This document shows positions 17,188 through 26,848 of a stretch of 64,000 nucleotides of DNA, piece by piece. Where the stretch lies: positions 124,001 to 188,000 of the forward strand of contig JASBUR010000008.1 of assembly GCA_030147805.1 (NCBI GenBank), read 5' to 3'. The position numbers and the translations under genes are program-made. Position 1 is the stretch's first letter. Each line of letters starts with the position of its first letter. This stretch comes from Sphingomonadaceae bacterium (GTDB taxonomy: Bacteria > Pseudomonadota > Alphaproteobacteria > Sphingomonadales > Sphingomonadaceae). A model generated the notes under the pieces. That model ran no database searches. It worked only from the letters and a program-made list of their open reading frames with translations, and was not told the origin of the DNA.

Positions 17188-18105
17188 ATGGAGATGCAGC
17201 AGCTACATCATTTCCTGGCGGTCGCGCGGCTCGGGAGCATCGGGCGGGCGGCCGAGGAGCTGAACCTCAGCCAGTCGGGCCTCAGCCGCAGCATCCGCGC
17301 GCTCGAAGACGTGCTCGGCCTGCCGCTGTTTGAGCGCGAGGCGCGCGGCGTCCGGCTGACCGACTATGGCGAGAGCCTCGTCACCCGCGCCGAGATCATC
17401 TGCAACGAGCAGGGACGGGCGATGGTCGAGGCGCGCGCGATCCGCGCACTGAAGCGCGGTGACGTCGCGATCGGGCTGCACGCGGTCTTCGCGCAGTTTG
17501 GCGGTGCCGAAGCGCTCGATCAGTTCATGACCACGCACCCGACGATCAGCCTCTCGATCGTCACCGACGCGCAGCCCAGCATCGCCAGCCGGGTCGCCAA
17601 CAGCGAACTGGATCTCGCCTTCACGCTCTTCGATCCGGTCAACCGCGAGCCGGGCCTCGTCTATGAGGACCTGTTCGAGCTGTCCTGCAGCATCTACCAC
17701 CGGATCGACGGCGCGACCGACATCGGCGCGATCGCCTCGCTCGCCGAGCTGGTCGATCGCCCCTGGGCGCTGGGCGGCGGGGTGGATTTTCGCCACATGT
17801 TCGAAGCCGCCTTCCAGACAGCGGGACTCGCGCCGCCGAGCCGCTTCGTCCAGTCGTCGTCGCTGCGGCTGCTGCTCGATCTCGTGCTTCGCCGCGACCT
17901 GTTCACCATCGTTCCCGATCAGATCGCGCAGACCGAGCCCTACATCGGTCGCCTGCAGCGGGTTGCCGTTCCGGCGCCGGGCGGGCGGCCGCACGGCGGC
18001 CTGATCTTCCGCGCCGAGATCATGAAGATGCCGGCGGTGCGCGCGATCGCCGACCAGCTGCGCGCCACCGGGCGGCTGTTTGGCGGCTTAGCGCCCGCGC
18101 GCTGA
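17188..18105 (+). CDS. LysR-family transcriptional regulator
   Basis: 305 aa. A typical LysR helix-turn-helix covers residues 1-60 (LHHFLAVARLGSIGRAAEEL, SQSGLSRSIRALEDVLG, LFEREARGVRLTDYG), with an effector-binding domain after it. It is the last gene of the three-gene rightward run and ends 20 nt before the convergent propeller-hydrolase gene. Its target is unclear: it could control the methyltransferase pair or the receptor/permease operon that begins at 19.7 kb. Confidence 0.9.
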   Translation: MEMQQLHHFLAVARLGSIGRAAEELNLSQSGLSRSIRALEDVLGLPLFEREARGVRLTDYGESLVTRAEIICNEQGRAMVEARAIRALKRGDVAIGLHAVFAQFGGAEALDQFMTTHPTISLSIVTDAQPSIASRVANSELDLAFTLFDPVNREPGLVYEDLFELSCSIYHRIDGATDIGAIASLAELVDRPWALGGGVDFRHMFEAAFQTAGLAPPSRFVQSSSLRLLLDLVLRRDLFTIVPDQIAQTEPYIGRLQRVAVPAPGGRPHGGLIFRAEIMKMPAVRAIADQLRATGRLFGGLAPAR

Positions 18106-18125
18106 CCGCGCGGCTGCCGGCGGCG

Positions 18126-19172
18126 TCAGCTGCCGTGGCGGCGGAAGGCCGACAGGTCGTCGACCGGCGCGGTGGCAAGCCCGATGCCGCGCAGCCCTTC
18201 GCTGCCGAGCGACTGAAAGCCATAATAATAGAGGTACAGGCGTCCCGAAACCGCCAGCAGGCGATTGGCGGCGACGCCGAATTCGTCCCAGCTACCCGGC
18301 GCGCCCACCCCGAAAATCGCCCCCGTGCCCACATGGTGCCAGCATAGCCCGTCGTCCGAATCGGCGACGGCAATGCGGCGCGCGTGCGCGGCGTTGAGCC
18401 CGGTATAGACCATCAGCCAGCGACGCCCGCCCGGCACGGGATTGGCGAGCACCTGCCGCGTCACCAGCCCGCCCATGTCCCATGGCCGTGGCCCGTCGGC
18501 CCAGGACAACTCGCCCAGCGGCTTCCAGTCGCGGGCATCGTCCGAGGCGAACACGCTGGTGCCGAAGCGTGCCATGTCGATCGTCGGCGTCGTCAGCTGC
18601 AGGATGAAGCGCCGGCCGTCCCAGAACGCGTTGGGCCAGCTGGCATAAAGCTGGTCGGGCGCGAAATCGACGAGCGCCCCGCTGGCGGTCGCGCCGCGCA
18701 CCCGCTGCCAATGGACTCCGTCGCGGCTGCGCGCGAGGCCCGCCCGCATGCCGAGGCCAGCCTGCGTGCCGATGACCGTCCTGGTCGAGGTGCGGGGTTC
18801 GTCGTTGCCGCCGAAATACCACATCAGCCATTCGCCGGCGCTGCGGCTGACGTCGGTCAGCCCGACGTGCAGGCTGTCGAAATCGGTCTTCACGGGGCTG
18901 GGAGCGAAAACCGCCCCCTTCGCCTCGGCGCCATCGACACGTTCCCAGGCGATACCATCGCGCGAGGTCGCCAGCGCGATGCGCCCACTGCCGAGCGCCG
19001 GCGGCCCGGCCATTGCTTCGTCACGGCAATAATACCACATCCGCCAACGCCCGGATAAGGCGTCGTGGTCGACGACGGCGCCGCCGACGCGAAAGTCGTC
19101 GCAGCGACCCGCCGGCCCCGGCGCGAGGACGCGACCGAGCAACATTCGATCGGAAATCGGGGCCTCGATCAT
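18126..19172 (-). CDS. Five-bladed beta-propeller protein resembling glycoside hydrolase families 32/43
   Basis: 348 aa. Repeated blade-like motifs are visible: WRMWYYCRDE, IALATSRDGIAWERV, WLMWYFGG, GLARSRDGVHWQRV, FASDDARDWKPL, WLMVYTGLN and DSDDGLCWHHVG. The alternation of W-x-MxY with SxDGxxW is characteristic of GH32/43/68-type propellers. No signal peptide is visible. Some family members bind rather than hydrolyse sugars, and the catalytic acids cannot be assigned confidently. It faces away from the receptor operon and shares the 540-bp intergenic region with it. Confidence 0.7.
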   Translation of the reverse strand: MIEAPISDRMLLGRVLAPGPAGRCDDFRVGGAVVDHDALSGRWRMWYYCRDEAMAGPPALGSGRIALATSRDGIAWERVDGAEAKGAVFAPSPVKTDFDSLHVGLTDVSRSAGEWLMWYFGGNDEPRTSTRTVIGTQAGLGMRAGLARSRDGVHWQRVRGATASGALVDFAPDQLYASWPNAFWDGRRFILQLTTPTIDMARFGTSVFASDDARDWKPLGELSWADGPRPWDMGGLVTRQVLANPVPGGRRWLMVYTGLNAAHARRIAVADSDDGLCWHHVGTGAIFGVGAPGSWDEFGVAANRLLAVSGRLYLYYYGFQSLGSEGLRGIGLATAPVDDLSAFRRHGS

Positions 19173-19714
19173 GCGTCGATTGTTGGCGCGCCACCCCCGG
19201 CACGCAAATAATTATTCCCGCTGACCCTCATTACCGTTGCAAATGCCACAACAGTCTATGAGCGTTGCGCGCAGGCAACAGCGCGGCCCCGCCGCGCGGC
19301 TTCGGCGCGGCGCATAGCAATTTATCCTGCAGATTCACGGGCCCGGGCCGTGGCGCCGCGTGCGGTGCCGCTTCGGCGCGCCATCGGGTCCGCCTGCCGT
19401 TCGCCATGCCACGACCGGCGACCATGAGGTGATCAAGAAATCTACTGGATACCATCGATTTAAATCATTTTGTCTTGCAGCGCGCTCATGGAACGTTTTC
19501 GTCATGAAAAAGACATCGGCCATGCCCGGTACAGCCGCAGGATCGCCCGGGAAAGCCCCGCGCCGTCCGGCGCGGGCGCCGGCGCGGGTGGCGGTCACGA
19601 CCCGCCTGCCGAAAATCCTTTTAGACGGCGTCATCGATCCACGTAGAAACAGCCACGACGGGGTGCAACCGACCGTGCCCGGAGAGTGGCGTCTCATCAC
19701 CAAAGGGGCAAAGC
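19173..19714. other. 542-bp divergent intergenic region without a gene
   Basis: It lies between the propeller-protein gene and the TonB-dependent receptor. I see no credible ORF. It holds a GC-rich hairpin with a perfect 8-bp stem (19290-19297 with 19305-19312) and an AT-rich island (about 19434-19515) where a receptor promoter could lie. The length suggests a regulated promoter for the receptor, but no operator can be named. Confidence 0.5.
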
Positions 19715-22090
19715 ATGCGCATCAATAAGATCACCCGGCTTATCGGAAGCTCCCACGTCGTCGTTGCCGCGCTTCTGGCGAGCGGCGCCCACGCCCAGGA
19801 AGCTCCGGTCGTCGAGGCGGCCGCCGCCGGAGTCGTCGACGACGCGAACGTCGGCGAGATCGTCGTCACTGCGCGCCGTTCGGCAGAGCGCCTGCAGGAC
19901 GTGCCGCTGTCGATCACCGCGCAGACCGGCGAGCTGATGCTCGAGAAGGGCATCACCGACCTCGAGAGCCTGGCGCGCTTCACTCCGTCGCTGCAGTTCA
20001 AGGACTTCGTCACCACCTTCCACGGCAACGCTACGATCCGCGGTCTGTCGCAGGTCGACACGCTGAGCCCGGTCGGCAACGTCGGTATTTTCGTCGACGG
20101 CATTTATCTGCAGCGCGGCTATATGGTCGACACGTCGCTGGGCGACTGGCAGCGAGTCGAGGTGGTCAAGGGGCCGCAGTCGGCGCTGTACGGCCAGAAC
20201 ACCTTCTCGGGCGCGGTGAATTTCGTCACCAACACGCCGACCGACGAGCTCAAGGTCAATGCGCAGGCCACCGTCGGCAATTATGGCCGCAAGGAGCTGC
20301 AGATCGGCGTCGGCGGCCCGATCGTCGAGGACGTTCTTGCCGCCCGCTTCTACGTCGGCAAGCTGCTGTACGATGGCTCGTGGAAGAACAACGCACCGGT
20401 CGAGGCCGGCGATCTCGAGCGCTTCGGCGGTTCGGACCGCGAGGCCTATTCGGCCAAGCTGCTGTTTACGCCGACCGACGCGATCACCGTCAGCGGCTCC
20501 TATCAGCAGAACCGCCGCAAGGAATGGCTCCGTCCCTATTATTCGGTGGACGGCACCTCGGTCGACGATCGGCTGAACTGCGGACCGATCGGCCCGGTCA
20601 CACGGCGTCCCTCGCTGTTCTGCGGTACCTTCCCGACCGACCCGAGCGGGCTGCGCATCGATCCGAACCGCGCGCCGGAGGCCCCCTTCTCGGTCGAGCA
20701 GCCGCCGACGGTCACCAAGACCGAGGTCGCCAACATCACGGCGGGCTGGCAGGCCAGCGACGAGCTGTTTCTCCAGTATCAATATGGCTATGCCCGCGGC
20801 GAAGCTGCGGAGGACACCGGCTCGTTCAACAACAATGTCAACCCGACGGGCATCGCCAGCCGCAACTTCCAGCACGAAGGCGGCATCCTGAATTACCGCA
20901 GCCATGAAGTGCGCGCGAGCTGGAAGCCGAGCGACCTGATCTCCTTCGATACCGGCTACCTGCGCTGGAAATCGAACGACCGCTTCATCTTCTTCTTCCA
21001 GCCGGTGGTGTCCGGGCAGCGCAACATCCGCTTCTCGTCGGACCCGATCGCGCGCCCGGCGGGTGCACCGCTGAGCCGCAATTTCCACACCTTCTACGAA
21101 ACCGACTCGGTGTTCGGACGCGCCAACGTCAAGCTGCTCGACGAGCGGCTGACGCTCGGCGCCGAAGGCCGCTACAACTGGACCAACATCCGCTTCTTCG
21201 ACCTGATCGCGGCCGGGTCGCCGGCGCTCGAGGCCGACTACAATACGTTCGCGCCGCGCTTCACCGCCGACTATCAGCTGACGCCGCGTAACATGATCTA
21301 CGCCTCGGCGGCCAAGGGCCTGAAGAACGGCGGCTTCAACGGCCGCTTCGCCGGCACCGTTCCGCTCAATCCGTCGGAGCAGGCGTTCGGCGAAGAGGAA
21401 AACTGGACCTACGAGATCGGCTCGAAGAATTCCTTCTTCGACAACACGCTGATCGCCAACGTGACGGCCTTCTACATCGATTGGGGCAAGAAGCAGAGCT
21501 TCGTCCAGCCGCAGAACTATACGCCGCCTGCGGTCCCCGTCCTCGGCGTCGTCCCGCCGAACATCTTTGCGGTGAACGGTGCAGCCGAATCCTATGGCAT
21601 TGAAATCGATGGCCTGTGGCGCGCCACCCCCGAGTTCACGATCAGCTACTCGGGATCGTGGATGAACCCGACCTATGCCGACGGGACGATCGCCGGCAAC
21701 TTCATCGGGCTGTGCACCGGCGACAATTGCCCGGTCTCGGCCGATATCGGCGGCAACCAGATCGAGCGCACGTCGAAGTTTTCCGGCACGCTCGGCGCGA
21801 ACTACACCACCGAAATGACGGACAATTGGGACTTCGTCGTCGGTGGTGACGTGACCTACCAGTCGCGCCAGTTCGCCGACGCCGTCAACGCCGCCAAGAT
21901 CGCGCCCTTCTCGCTGGTGAACACCCGCGTCGGCGTCGAGAATGACCGGTGGAAGGCCTTCGTCTGGACCAACAACCTGTTCGACAAGGAATATGTGCAG
22001 AGCGTGTTCGTCATCCAGAACCTGCGCAACAATCAGGTCGCTTTCGGTGAACGCCGCACGATCGGCGCCACGGTCGCGCTGAATTTCTGA
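19715..22090 (+). CDS. TonB-dependent outer-membrane receptor
   Basis: 791 aa. A signal peptide (MRINKITRLIGSS..., cleavage likely after AHA-Q near residue 28) precedes a TonB-box-like segment GEIVVTARR, a plug domain (LQDVPLSITA, ATIRGLSQ, DGIYLQRGY, VEVVKGPQSALYGQNT, GAVNFVTN) and a beta-barrel ending in an aromatic residue (ALNF), as required for BAM insertion. It imports a large or scarce ligand across the outer membrane with TonB energy. It heads an operon-like group with a GPH permease and hydrolases, so the ligand is probably the substrate of those enzymes. A terminator-like hairpin follows directly. Confidence 0.95.
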   Translation: MRINKITRLIGSSHVVVAALLASGAHAQEAPVVEAAAAGVVDDANVGEIVVTARRSAERLQDVPLSITAQTGELMLEKGITDLESLARFTPSLQFKDFVTTFHGNATIRGLSQVDTLSPVGNVGIFVDGIYLQRGYMVDTSLGDWQRVEVVKGPQSALYGQNTFSGAVNFVTNTPTDELKVNAQATVGNYGRKELQIGVGGPIVEDVLAARFYVGKLLYDGSWKNNAPVEAGDLERFGGSDREAYSAKLLFTPTDAITVSGSYQQNRRKEWLRPYYSVDGTSVDDRLNCGPIGPVTRRPSLFCGTFPTDPSGLRIDPNRAPEAPFSVEQPPTVTKTEVANITAGWQASDELFLQYQYGYARGEAAEDTGSFNNNVNPTGIASRNFQHEGGILNYRSHEVRASWKPSDLISFDTGYLRWKSNDRFIFFFQPVVSGQRNIRFSSDPIARPAGAPLSRNFHTFYETDSVFGRANVKLLDERLTLGAEGRYNWTNIRFFDLIAAGSPALEADYNTFAPRFTADYQLTPRNMIYASAAKGLKNGGFNGRFAGTVPLNPSEQAFGEEENWTYEIGSKNSFFDNTLIANVTAFYIDWGKKQSFVQPQNYTPPAVPVLGVVPPNIFAVNGAAESYGIEIDGLWRATPEFTISYSGSWMNPTYADGTIAGNFIGLCTGDNCPVSADIGGNQIERTSKFSGTLGANYTTEMTDNWDFVVGGDVTYQSRQFADAVNAAKIAPFSLVNTRVGVENDRWKAFVWTNNLFDKEYVQSVFVIQNLRNNQVAFGERRTIGATVALNF

Positions 22091-22099
22091 TACGTCCCG

Positions 22100-22126
22100 C
22101 CGGGGCCGTGATCGTCACGGCCCCGG
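22100..22126 (+). terminator. Hairpin terminator/attenuator after the TonB-dependent receptor
   Basis: Perfect 12-bp stem (22100-22111 with 22115-22126) and 3-nt loop, followed by CCTTCTT. It starts 10 nt after the receptor stop and 19 nt before the permease gene, so it may reduce rather than abolish readthrough into the permease. Confidence 0.7.
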
Positions 22127-22144
22127 CCTTCTTGCGGAGTAATC

Positions 22145-23593
22145 ATGTCCCACAGCCCCGCCCTGCCGGATCGCACGGTCGACGACGTACTGCCGACTTC
22201 GATCAAGGCGAGCTGGGGGGCCGGCGCGCTGGGCATGTCGCTGCTGATGAACTCGGTCGGCGGCCTCATCCTCTTCTACCTGACGACCGTCGTCGGCATG
22301 TCGGGCTGGATCGCCGGGCTGCTGCTGTCGGGCGCGCGGATCTTCGATGCGGTCAACGATCCGTTGATGGGCTTCGTGTCCGACCGAACGCCCGACAAAT
22401 TCGGCGGCCGGCGCCGCCCCTATCTGTTCGGCGGCGCCATCCTGTCGGCGATCGCGATGATCGCCTGCTTCAACGTGCCGTTCGCCGGCGACGACTGGTC
22501 TACCATCCTCTACGTCGGCGTTGCGCTGATCTTCTACGGCACCGCTTATTCGATGTTCAACGTGCCGTTCATCACCATGCCCGCCGAGATGACCGACGGC
22601 TATCATGAGCGGTCGTCGATCCACGCCTGGCGCGTGGTGTTCGCCGGACTCGGCATCATGGGCGCGGGGGCGGGCGCCGGCCTGCTGCTCGACTGGCTGT
22701 CGTCGTCCGAAGTGAACGACGTCCAGGTCAACGCCCAGTCGGATTATACGACGCTGTCGATCCTGTACGGGCTGATCATCCTGTTGAGCTGCCTGACCGC
22801 CTGGTGGGGGACGCGACATGCACCGACACGGCCGCGCGCCACCACCAAGATGGCGTTCAAGGAACAGTTCGCGAGCTTCTTCCGCAACCGCGCCTTCCTC
22901 ACCATCATGGGCGTGAAATGCCTGCAGCTGATCGCGGTCTACGCCAGCCAGGCGGCGACCTTCTTCATGGTGGTCGAGGTACTCAAGCGGTCGAGCAGCG
23001 CCATGGCGCTGATCGGCATGCCGATGGTGCTGACCTCGATCGTCGCCACGCCGCTGCTGCTCAAGATCGCGCGCCGGGTCGGCAAGCGGGCCGCCTATAT
23101 GCTGTCGGCATCCTTCGCGATGACCTCCTATCTGAGCTGGATCTTCGCGCAGCCGGGCGAGTCCGACTGGATGCTCGTGATGCGCGGCGTGCTCGTCGGC
23201 CTCGGCTTTGCCGGCAACGTGCTGTTCGCGATGTCGATGATCACCGACGCGATCGAATGGGACAATCACCAGACCGGGCTGCGCCGCGAGGGCATGTACA
23301 CCGCGGTGTTCAGCTTCGTCGAGAAGATCGCCGGCGCGGTCGGCCCCGCGGTCGTCGGCTTCGCGCTGAGCTATGCCGGCTTCAGCGCCGCCACCAAAGG
23401 GACGGCCGACAACCTCGAGAGCGTTCGCCAAGCCTCGCTGATCGGCGTCGCCTATCTGCCCGCACTCTGCGCGGCGCTCTCGGTGCTGCTGCTGTTTGCC
23501 TACCGGCTCGACGAAAAGACGCTGCAGCGGTCGCGCGCCGCGGCGGCGGCGCGCGACGCCTCGAACGATCCGGCCGCAGGAGTCGCCCGATGA
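22145..23593 (+). CDS. GPH-type sugar/organic-solute:cation symporter (MFS superfamily)
   Basis: 482 aa with about 12 hydrophobic segments. The cytoplasmic-loop signature DRTPDKFGGRRRPYLFGG after TM2-TM3 and the preceding FDAVNDPLMGFVSD are hallmarks of the glycoside-pentoside-hexuronide family. In sphingomonads such permeases often sit beside TonB receptors and carry degradation substrates other than sugars. It likely takes the ligand from the periplasm to the cytoplasm. Its stop overlaps the amidohydrolase start by 4 nt. Confidence 0.9.
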   Translation: MSHSPALPDRTVDDVLPTSIKASWGAGALGMSLLMNSVGGLILFYLTTVVGMSGWIAGLLLSGARIFDAVNDPLMGFVSDRTPDKFGGRRRPYLFGGAILSAIAMIACFNVPFAGDDWSTILYVGVALIFYGTAYSMFNVPFITMPAEMTDGYHERSSIHAWRVVFAGLGIMGAGAGAGLLLDWLSSSEVNDVQVNAQSDYTTLSILYGLIILLSCLTAWWGTRHAPTRPRATTKMAFKEQFASFFRNRAFLTIMGVKCLQLIAVYASQAATFFMVVEVLKRSSSAMALIGMPMVLTSIVATPLLLKIARRVGKRAAYMLSASFAMTSYLSWIFAQPGESDWMLVMRGVLVGLGFAGNVLFAMSMITDAIEWDNHQTGLRREGMYTAVFSFVEKIAGAVGPAVVGFALSYAGFSAATKGTADNLESVRQASLIGVAYLPALCAALSVLLLFAYRLDEKTLQRSRAAAAARDASNDPAAGVAR

Positions 23594-25053
23594 CCGACAC
23601 GCTGATCGTCAATGCCTATGTCATCACTGTCGACGCGGCACGCCGGGTGTTCACCAACGGCTATGTCGCGATCGGCGACGGCGTCATCACCGCCGTCGGC
23701 GCCATGGCGGATCTGGCGCAGGCGCCGATCGATGCAGCCGAGACGATCGATGCTCGCGGCCGCGTGGTGATGCCGGGCTTCGCCAACACGCATAACCACC
23801 TCGTCCAGGGCGCCTTCCGCGGCTACAACGACGACCGCTGGCCGGTGCTCGATCTGCCGGTTGCCGTGAAGAACCTGCTGAGCCAGCTATTCACGATGGC
23901 GGCGCGCATGGACGGCGAGCGCACCAACAGGATCGTCCGCCTGCACCTGCTCGACATGCTGAAGTCGGGCTACACCGCGACGCACGACGAGCATTTCACC
24001 AACATCTGCAAGGACAGCGCCGACGGCGCCTACACCGCCGTCGAGGAAAGCGGCATGCGCGCCTTCCTGGCGCGCTGCATGGTGAGCGGCGAGCGCATCC
24101 CCGAGGCCGGCTGGGAAGACGCCGAGGCGGGGCTGATCGAGGTCGAGCGGCTGCGCGCGCGCTTTTCGTCGTCGCGCATCGAGGTCGTTCCCGGCATTCT
24201 CAACTTCAACTTCTTCGCCGACCAGGAAGACATGCGCCGCGTGCGCGCCGGCGCCGACCGGCTCGGCTCGCGCCTCGACGTCGACATGACCGACAACAGC
24301 CGCGGCGCCGGCCTGAAGGCGCGCGGCTTCGACGGCGGCCAGCTCGAATATTATGCCAGCTTCGGCGTCCTCGACGGGCCGATCTGCGCCGGCAAGGCGC
24401 ACGAGCTGTTGCCGCGCGAGTTCGACAGCCTCGCCGGCTACGACGCGCGCTTCTCGCTGGTGCCGACGCTGCGCTTCTTCGACGGGCGCGGCCTGCCGGT
24501 CCATCATTTCCTGTCGCGCGGCATCCTGCCCGGCATCGGCACCGACGCGCCGCTGGTCGCCGATTGCCAGAGCCCGTTCGAGATGATGCGCAAGGTGATC
24601 CTCGCGCAGAATCTGTGCGTCAAGCGCGAGCAGGCCGAAGGCCGCGAGCGGCCGCCGCTCGAACAATGGGCGACCGCCGAAACCGTGCTCGAGATGGCGA
24701 CGCGCGGCGGCGCGCATACCCTGTTCATGGACGAGGTCAGCGGCTCGCCCGAGGTCGGCAAGTCAGCCGATCTCATCATCGTCGATCTCGATCGCGCCGA
24801 AACGCAGCCGAGCCATGGCGGCCGACGTATTCCCGGGCTGCTCGTCTGGGCGGCGCAATCGTCCAACGTCGACACGGTGTTCGTCGCCGGCCGCAAGCTG
24901 ATCGAGGGCGGACATTCTACCATCTGGGACGAGGACGTCATCATCGCCGAAGCGGCGCAGGCGCTGGCGGACATTGCCGCCGAAACCGGTCTCTATGCGC
25001 AGCTGCCGAGCCGGCTGCCCGGGCAGCGCTTCCGGAACTGGACCTATCTCTGA
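23590..25053 (+). CDS. Amidohydrolase-superfamily protein with non-canonical metal site
   Basis: 487 aa, related to the TrzN/AtzA/cytosine-deaminase-like branch. The beta1 metal motif is present (ANTHNHL) and the beta8 aspartate is present (IGTDAPL). The usual beta5 His (HxAE) reads DVDMTDN, and the usual beta6 His block reads CAGKAHEL. The enzyme may therefore bind metal differently, use other residues, or have lost the classic mechanism. The N-terminal beta-sandwich (LIVNAYVITVDAARRVF) and C-terminal VGKSADLIIVDLD segments are normal for the family. It is translationally coupled to the permease and probably acts on the imported compound. Confidence 0.83.
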   Translation: MTDTLIVNAYVITVDAARRVFTNGYVAIGDGVITAVGAMADLAQAPIDAAETIDARGRVVMPGFANTHNHLVQGAFRGYNDDRWPVLDLPVAVKNLLSQLFTMAARMDGERTNRIVRLHLLDMLKSGYTATHDEHFTNICKDSADGAYTAVEESGMRAFLARCMVSGERIPEAGWEDAEAGLIEVERLRARFSSSRIEVVPGILNFNFFADQEDMRRVRAGADRLGSRLDVDMTDNSRGAGLKARGFDGGQLEYYASFGVLDGPICAGKAHELLPREFDSLAGYDARFSLVPTLRFFDGRGLPVHHFLSRGILPGIGTDAPLVADCQSPFEMMRKVILAQNLCVKREQAEGRERPPLEQWATAETVLEMATRGGAHTLFMDEVSGSPEVGKSADLIIVDLDRAETQPSHGGRRIPGLLVWAAQSSNVDTVFVAGRKLIEGGHSTIWDEDVIIAEAAQALADIAAETGLYAQLPSRLPGQRFRNWTYL

Positions 25054-25114
25054 TGTGCGAGGCCGCATCCTGCGTGCGCCCCGGCATCGATCACGCCATC
25101 AGCGGAGAGCCTCA

Positions 25115-25999
25115 ATGACCCTTGACCGTCGAACCGCTCTGGGCTTTCTCGCGGCGACGCCGCTGCTCGCCGCCGCCGCTCCTGCCGCGGTTACGCCAGC
25201 CACCCCGCCCGCCGGACCCTGGACGCAGCGCGGCGATATCCGCACCTCGGCGGGCGTGCTGCACTGGGAGAGTCTCGGCGAGGGCGAGCCGCTGATCCTG
25301 CTCCACAAGCTCGGCGGCTGGATCGCCGACTGGCGGCATGTGGCGCCGGCGCTGGCCGCCAACCGCCGCGTCATCGCCTTCGACCTGCCGGGGCATGGCG
25401 CGTCGAAGATGTATGGGCCGGCGCCGTGGATGATGACGGTGCCCGAGACCACCGCGATGCTGCTCGGCGCGCTCGACGAGATGGGCATCGATCGCTTCGA
25501 CGTCGCCGGCAATTCGGTCGGCGGCATCGCCGGCATCCTGATGGCGGCGCTGTGGCCCGAGCGGGTGAAGACGCTCGGGCTGGTCAGCGTCAGCCTCATC
25601 GACCGGATGAGCCGCGCCGTCATCGCGCAGCAGGACATCGACCGCAAGAAGGAGGGGCTGAAGGACGGCGTGCTCGGCGTCGGCATCTTCGCGACGATGG
25701 TGCCCTCGGTCACCGAGGAGCAGCTCGCCAGCCGCGCCGCCGCCGGCGACTGGCTGCGCCCGAGCGAACGCGGCGTCGGCTATGTCGGCGTCACCGACTA
25801 TCTGCCGCGCATCAAGGCGCCGACGCTGCTGGTGAACGCCGACCGCGGCCAATATGTTCGCCATATCGCGACGGGGCGCCGCCTCATCGCCGATACCCAG
25901 TCCGTGGTGATCCCCGATGCCGGTTCGTTCATCCATCAGGAGAAGCCTGCCGAAGTCGCCGCGGCGATGAACGAGTTCCTGACGGCGCGCAGCAAGTGA
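25115..25999 (+). CDS. Alpha/beta hydrolase with twin-arginine-like leader
   Basis: 294 aa. The N-terminus MTLDRRTALGFLAATPLLAAAAPAA looks like a Tat signal peptide (RRTALGF), so export to the periplasm is likely. The hydrolase core has the oxyanion region LLHKLGG, the nucleophile elbow GNSVGG and a histidine in SFIHQEKP near the C-terminus. ATG 25115 is preferred; an in-frame start at 24974 lies inside the amidohydrolase gene. It probably hydrolyses an ester or lactone of the compound imported by the TonB receptor before transport across the inner membrane. Confidence 0.85.
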   Translation: MTLDRRTALGFLAATPLLAAAAPAAVTPATPPAGPWTQRGDIRTSAGVLHWESLGEGEPLILLHKLGGWIADWRHVAPALAANRRVIAFDLPGHGASKMYGPAPWMMTVPETTAMLLGALDEMGIDRFDVAGNSVGGIAGILMAALWPERVKTLGLVSVSLIDRMSRAVIAQQDIDRKKEGLKDGVLGVGIFATMVPSVTEEQLASRAAAGDWLRPSERGVGYVGVTDYLPRIKAPTLLVNADRGQYVRHIATGRRLIADTQSVVIPDAGSFIHQEKPAEVAAAMNEFLTARSK

Positions 26000-26844
26000 G
26001 CGGCGTCAGCCGGCGCAGCTTCGTCGGCGGCGCGCTGGCCGGTGCGTTCATCGGCATCCCGGCGCGCGCGGCCCCCGTTGGCCGCGACGAGGTGCTGCGG
26101 CTGGGCGACGGCCGCGAGGTGCCGGTGCGGATCTGGACGCCCGCCGGCCGCACCAGATCGCTGATCGCTTTTTCGCACGGCGCCAACAGCCGACCCGACA
26201 AATATGACCGCCTGTCCGAGCGGCTGGCGGCAGCGGGGCACCAGGTCGTCGCGCCGCTGCACGTCGACAGCCCCGACCACCGCGACGCCGGCAAATTCGC
26301 GCGTCCGGCGCAGATCGCCATGCGCATCGCCGACATGCGCGGCATCTTCGCCGCTTATGGCGGCGCGCTGCCGCAGATCGCCGCCGGCCACAGCTATGGC
26401 GCGATGATCGCCCAGATGATCGGCGGTGCCGGGCCGACGACGCCCGAGGCCGGCGTGAAGGCGGTGATGGCTTGGTCGCCGCCCGGCGCCTATGCGCCGA
26501 TGCAGATCGAGGCGGCGATGTGGAAGACGCTGGCGCGGCCGCAGCTGGTGATCACCGGCACCGCCGACCTGCTCCCCGGTATGGCGCCGAGCTGGGACGT
26601 GCACCGCACCAGCTTCGACGTCGCCCCCGGCCCCGCGGCGATGTTCGTCGGCGAGGGCGTCGATCATTATTTCGGCAACCTGATCTGCCGCCCCGAGCGC
26701 CAGGTCGCGCCGCAGACCGCGCAGTTCGACGACGCGGTCGCCGTGTCGCTGGCATTCCTCGACCGGCTGCTGGCCGGACGGTCACTCCGGCCGCTGCGGC
26801 GCCGCCGCCGGCCGGGGCAGAGCTGGGTCGAGGTGAAAGGCTGA
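25996..26844 (+). CDS. Second exported alpha/beta hydrolase (dienelactone-hydrolase/chlorophyllase-like)
   Basis: 282 aa from a GTG start that overlaps the previous stop (GTGA). A twin-arginine-like motif SRRSFVGG is followed by a hydrophobic stretch and IPARA, a plausible cleavage site. The core has FSHGANS (oxyanion region), the nucleophile elbow GHSYGAM, an aspartate in GTADLLPG and a histidine in GVDHYFGN. It resembles chlorophyllase/PET-esterase-like small hydrolases more than the preceding gene does. Two consecutive hydrolases with Tat-type leaders suggest sequential or alternative periplasmic ester cleavage. The C-terminus ends in an Arg-rich tail. Confidence 0.83.
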   Translation: MSGVSRRSFVGGALAGAFIGIPARAAPVGRDEVLRLGDGREVPVRIWTPAGRTRSLIAFSHGANSRPDKYDRLSERLAAAGHQVVAPLHVDSPDHRDAGKFARPAQIAMRIADMRGIFAAYGGALPQIAAGHSYGAMIAQMIGGAGPTTPEAGVKAVMAWSPPGAYAPMQIEAAMWKTLARPQLVITGTADLLPGMAPSWDVHRTSFDVAPGPAAMFVGEGVDHYFGNLICRPERQVAPQTAQFDDAVAVSLAFLDRLLAGRSLRPLRRRRRPGQSWVEVKG

Positions 26845-26848
26845 GCCG

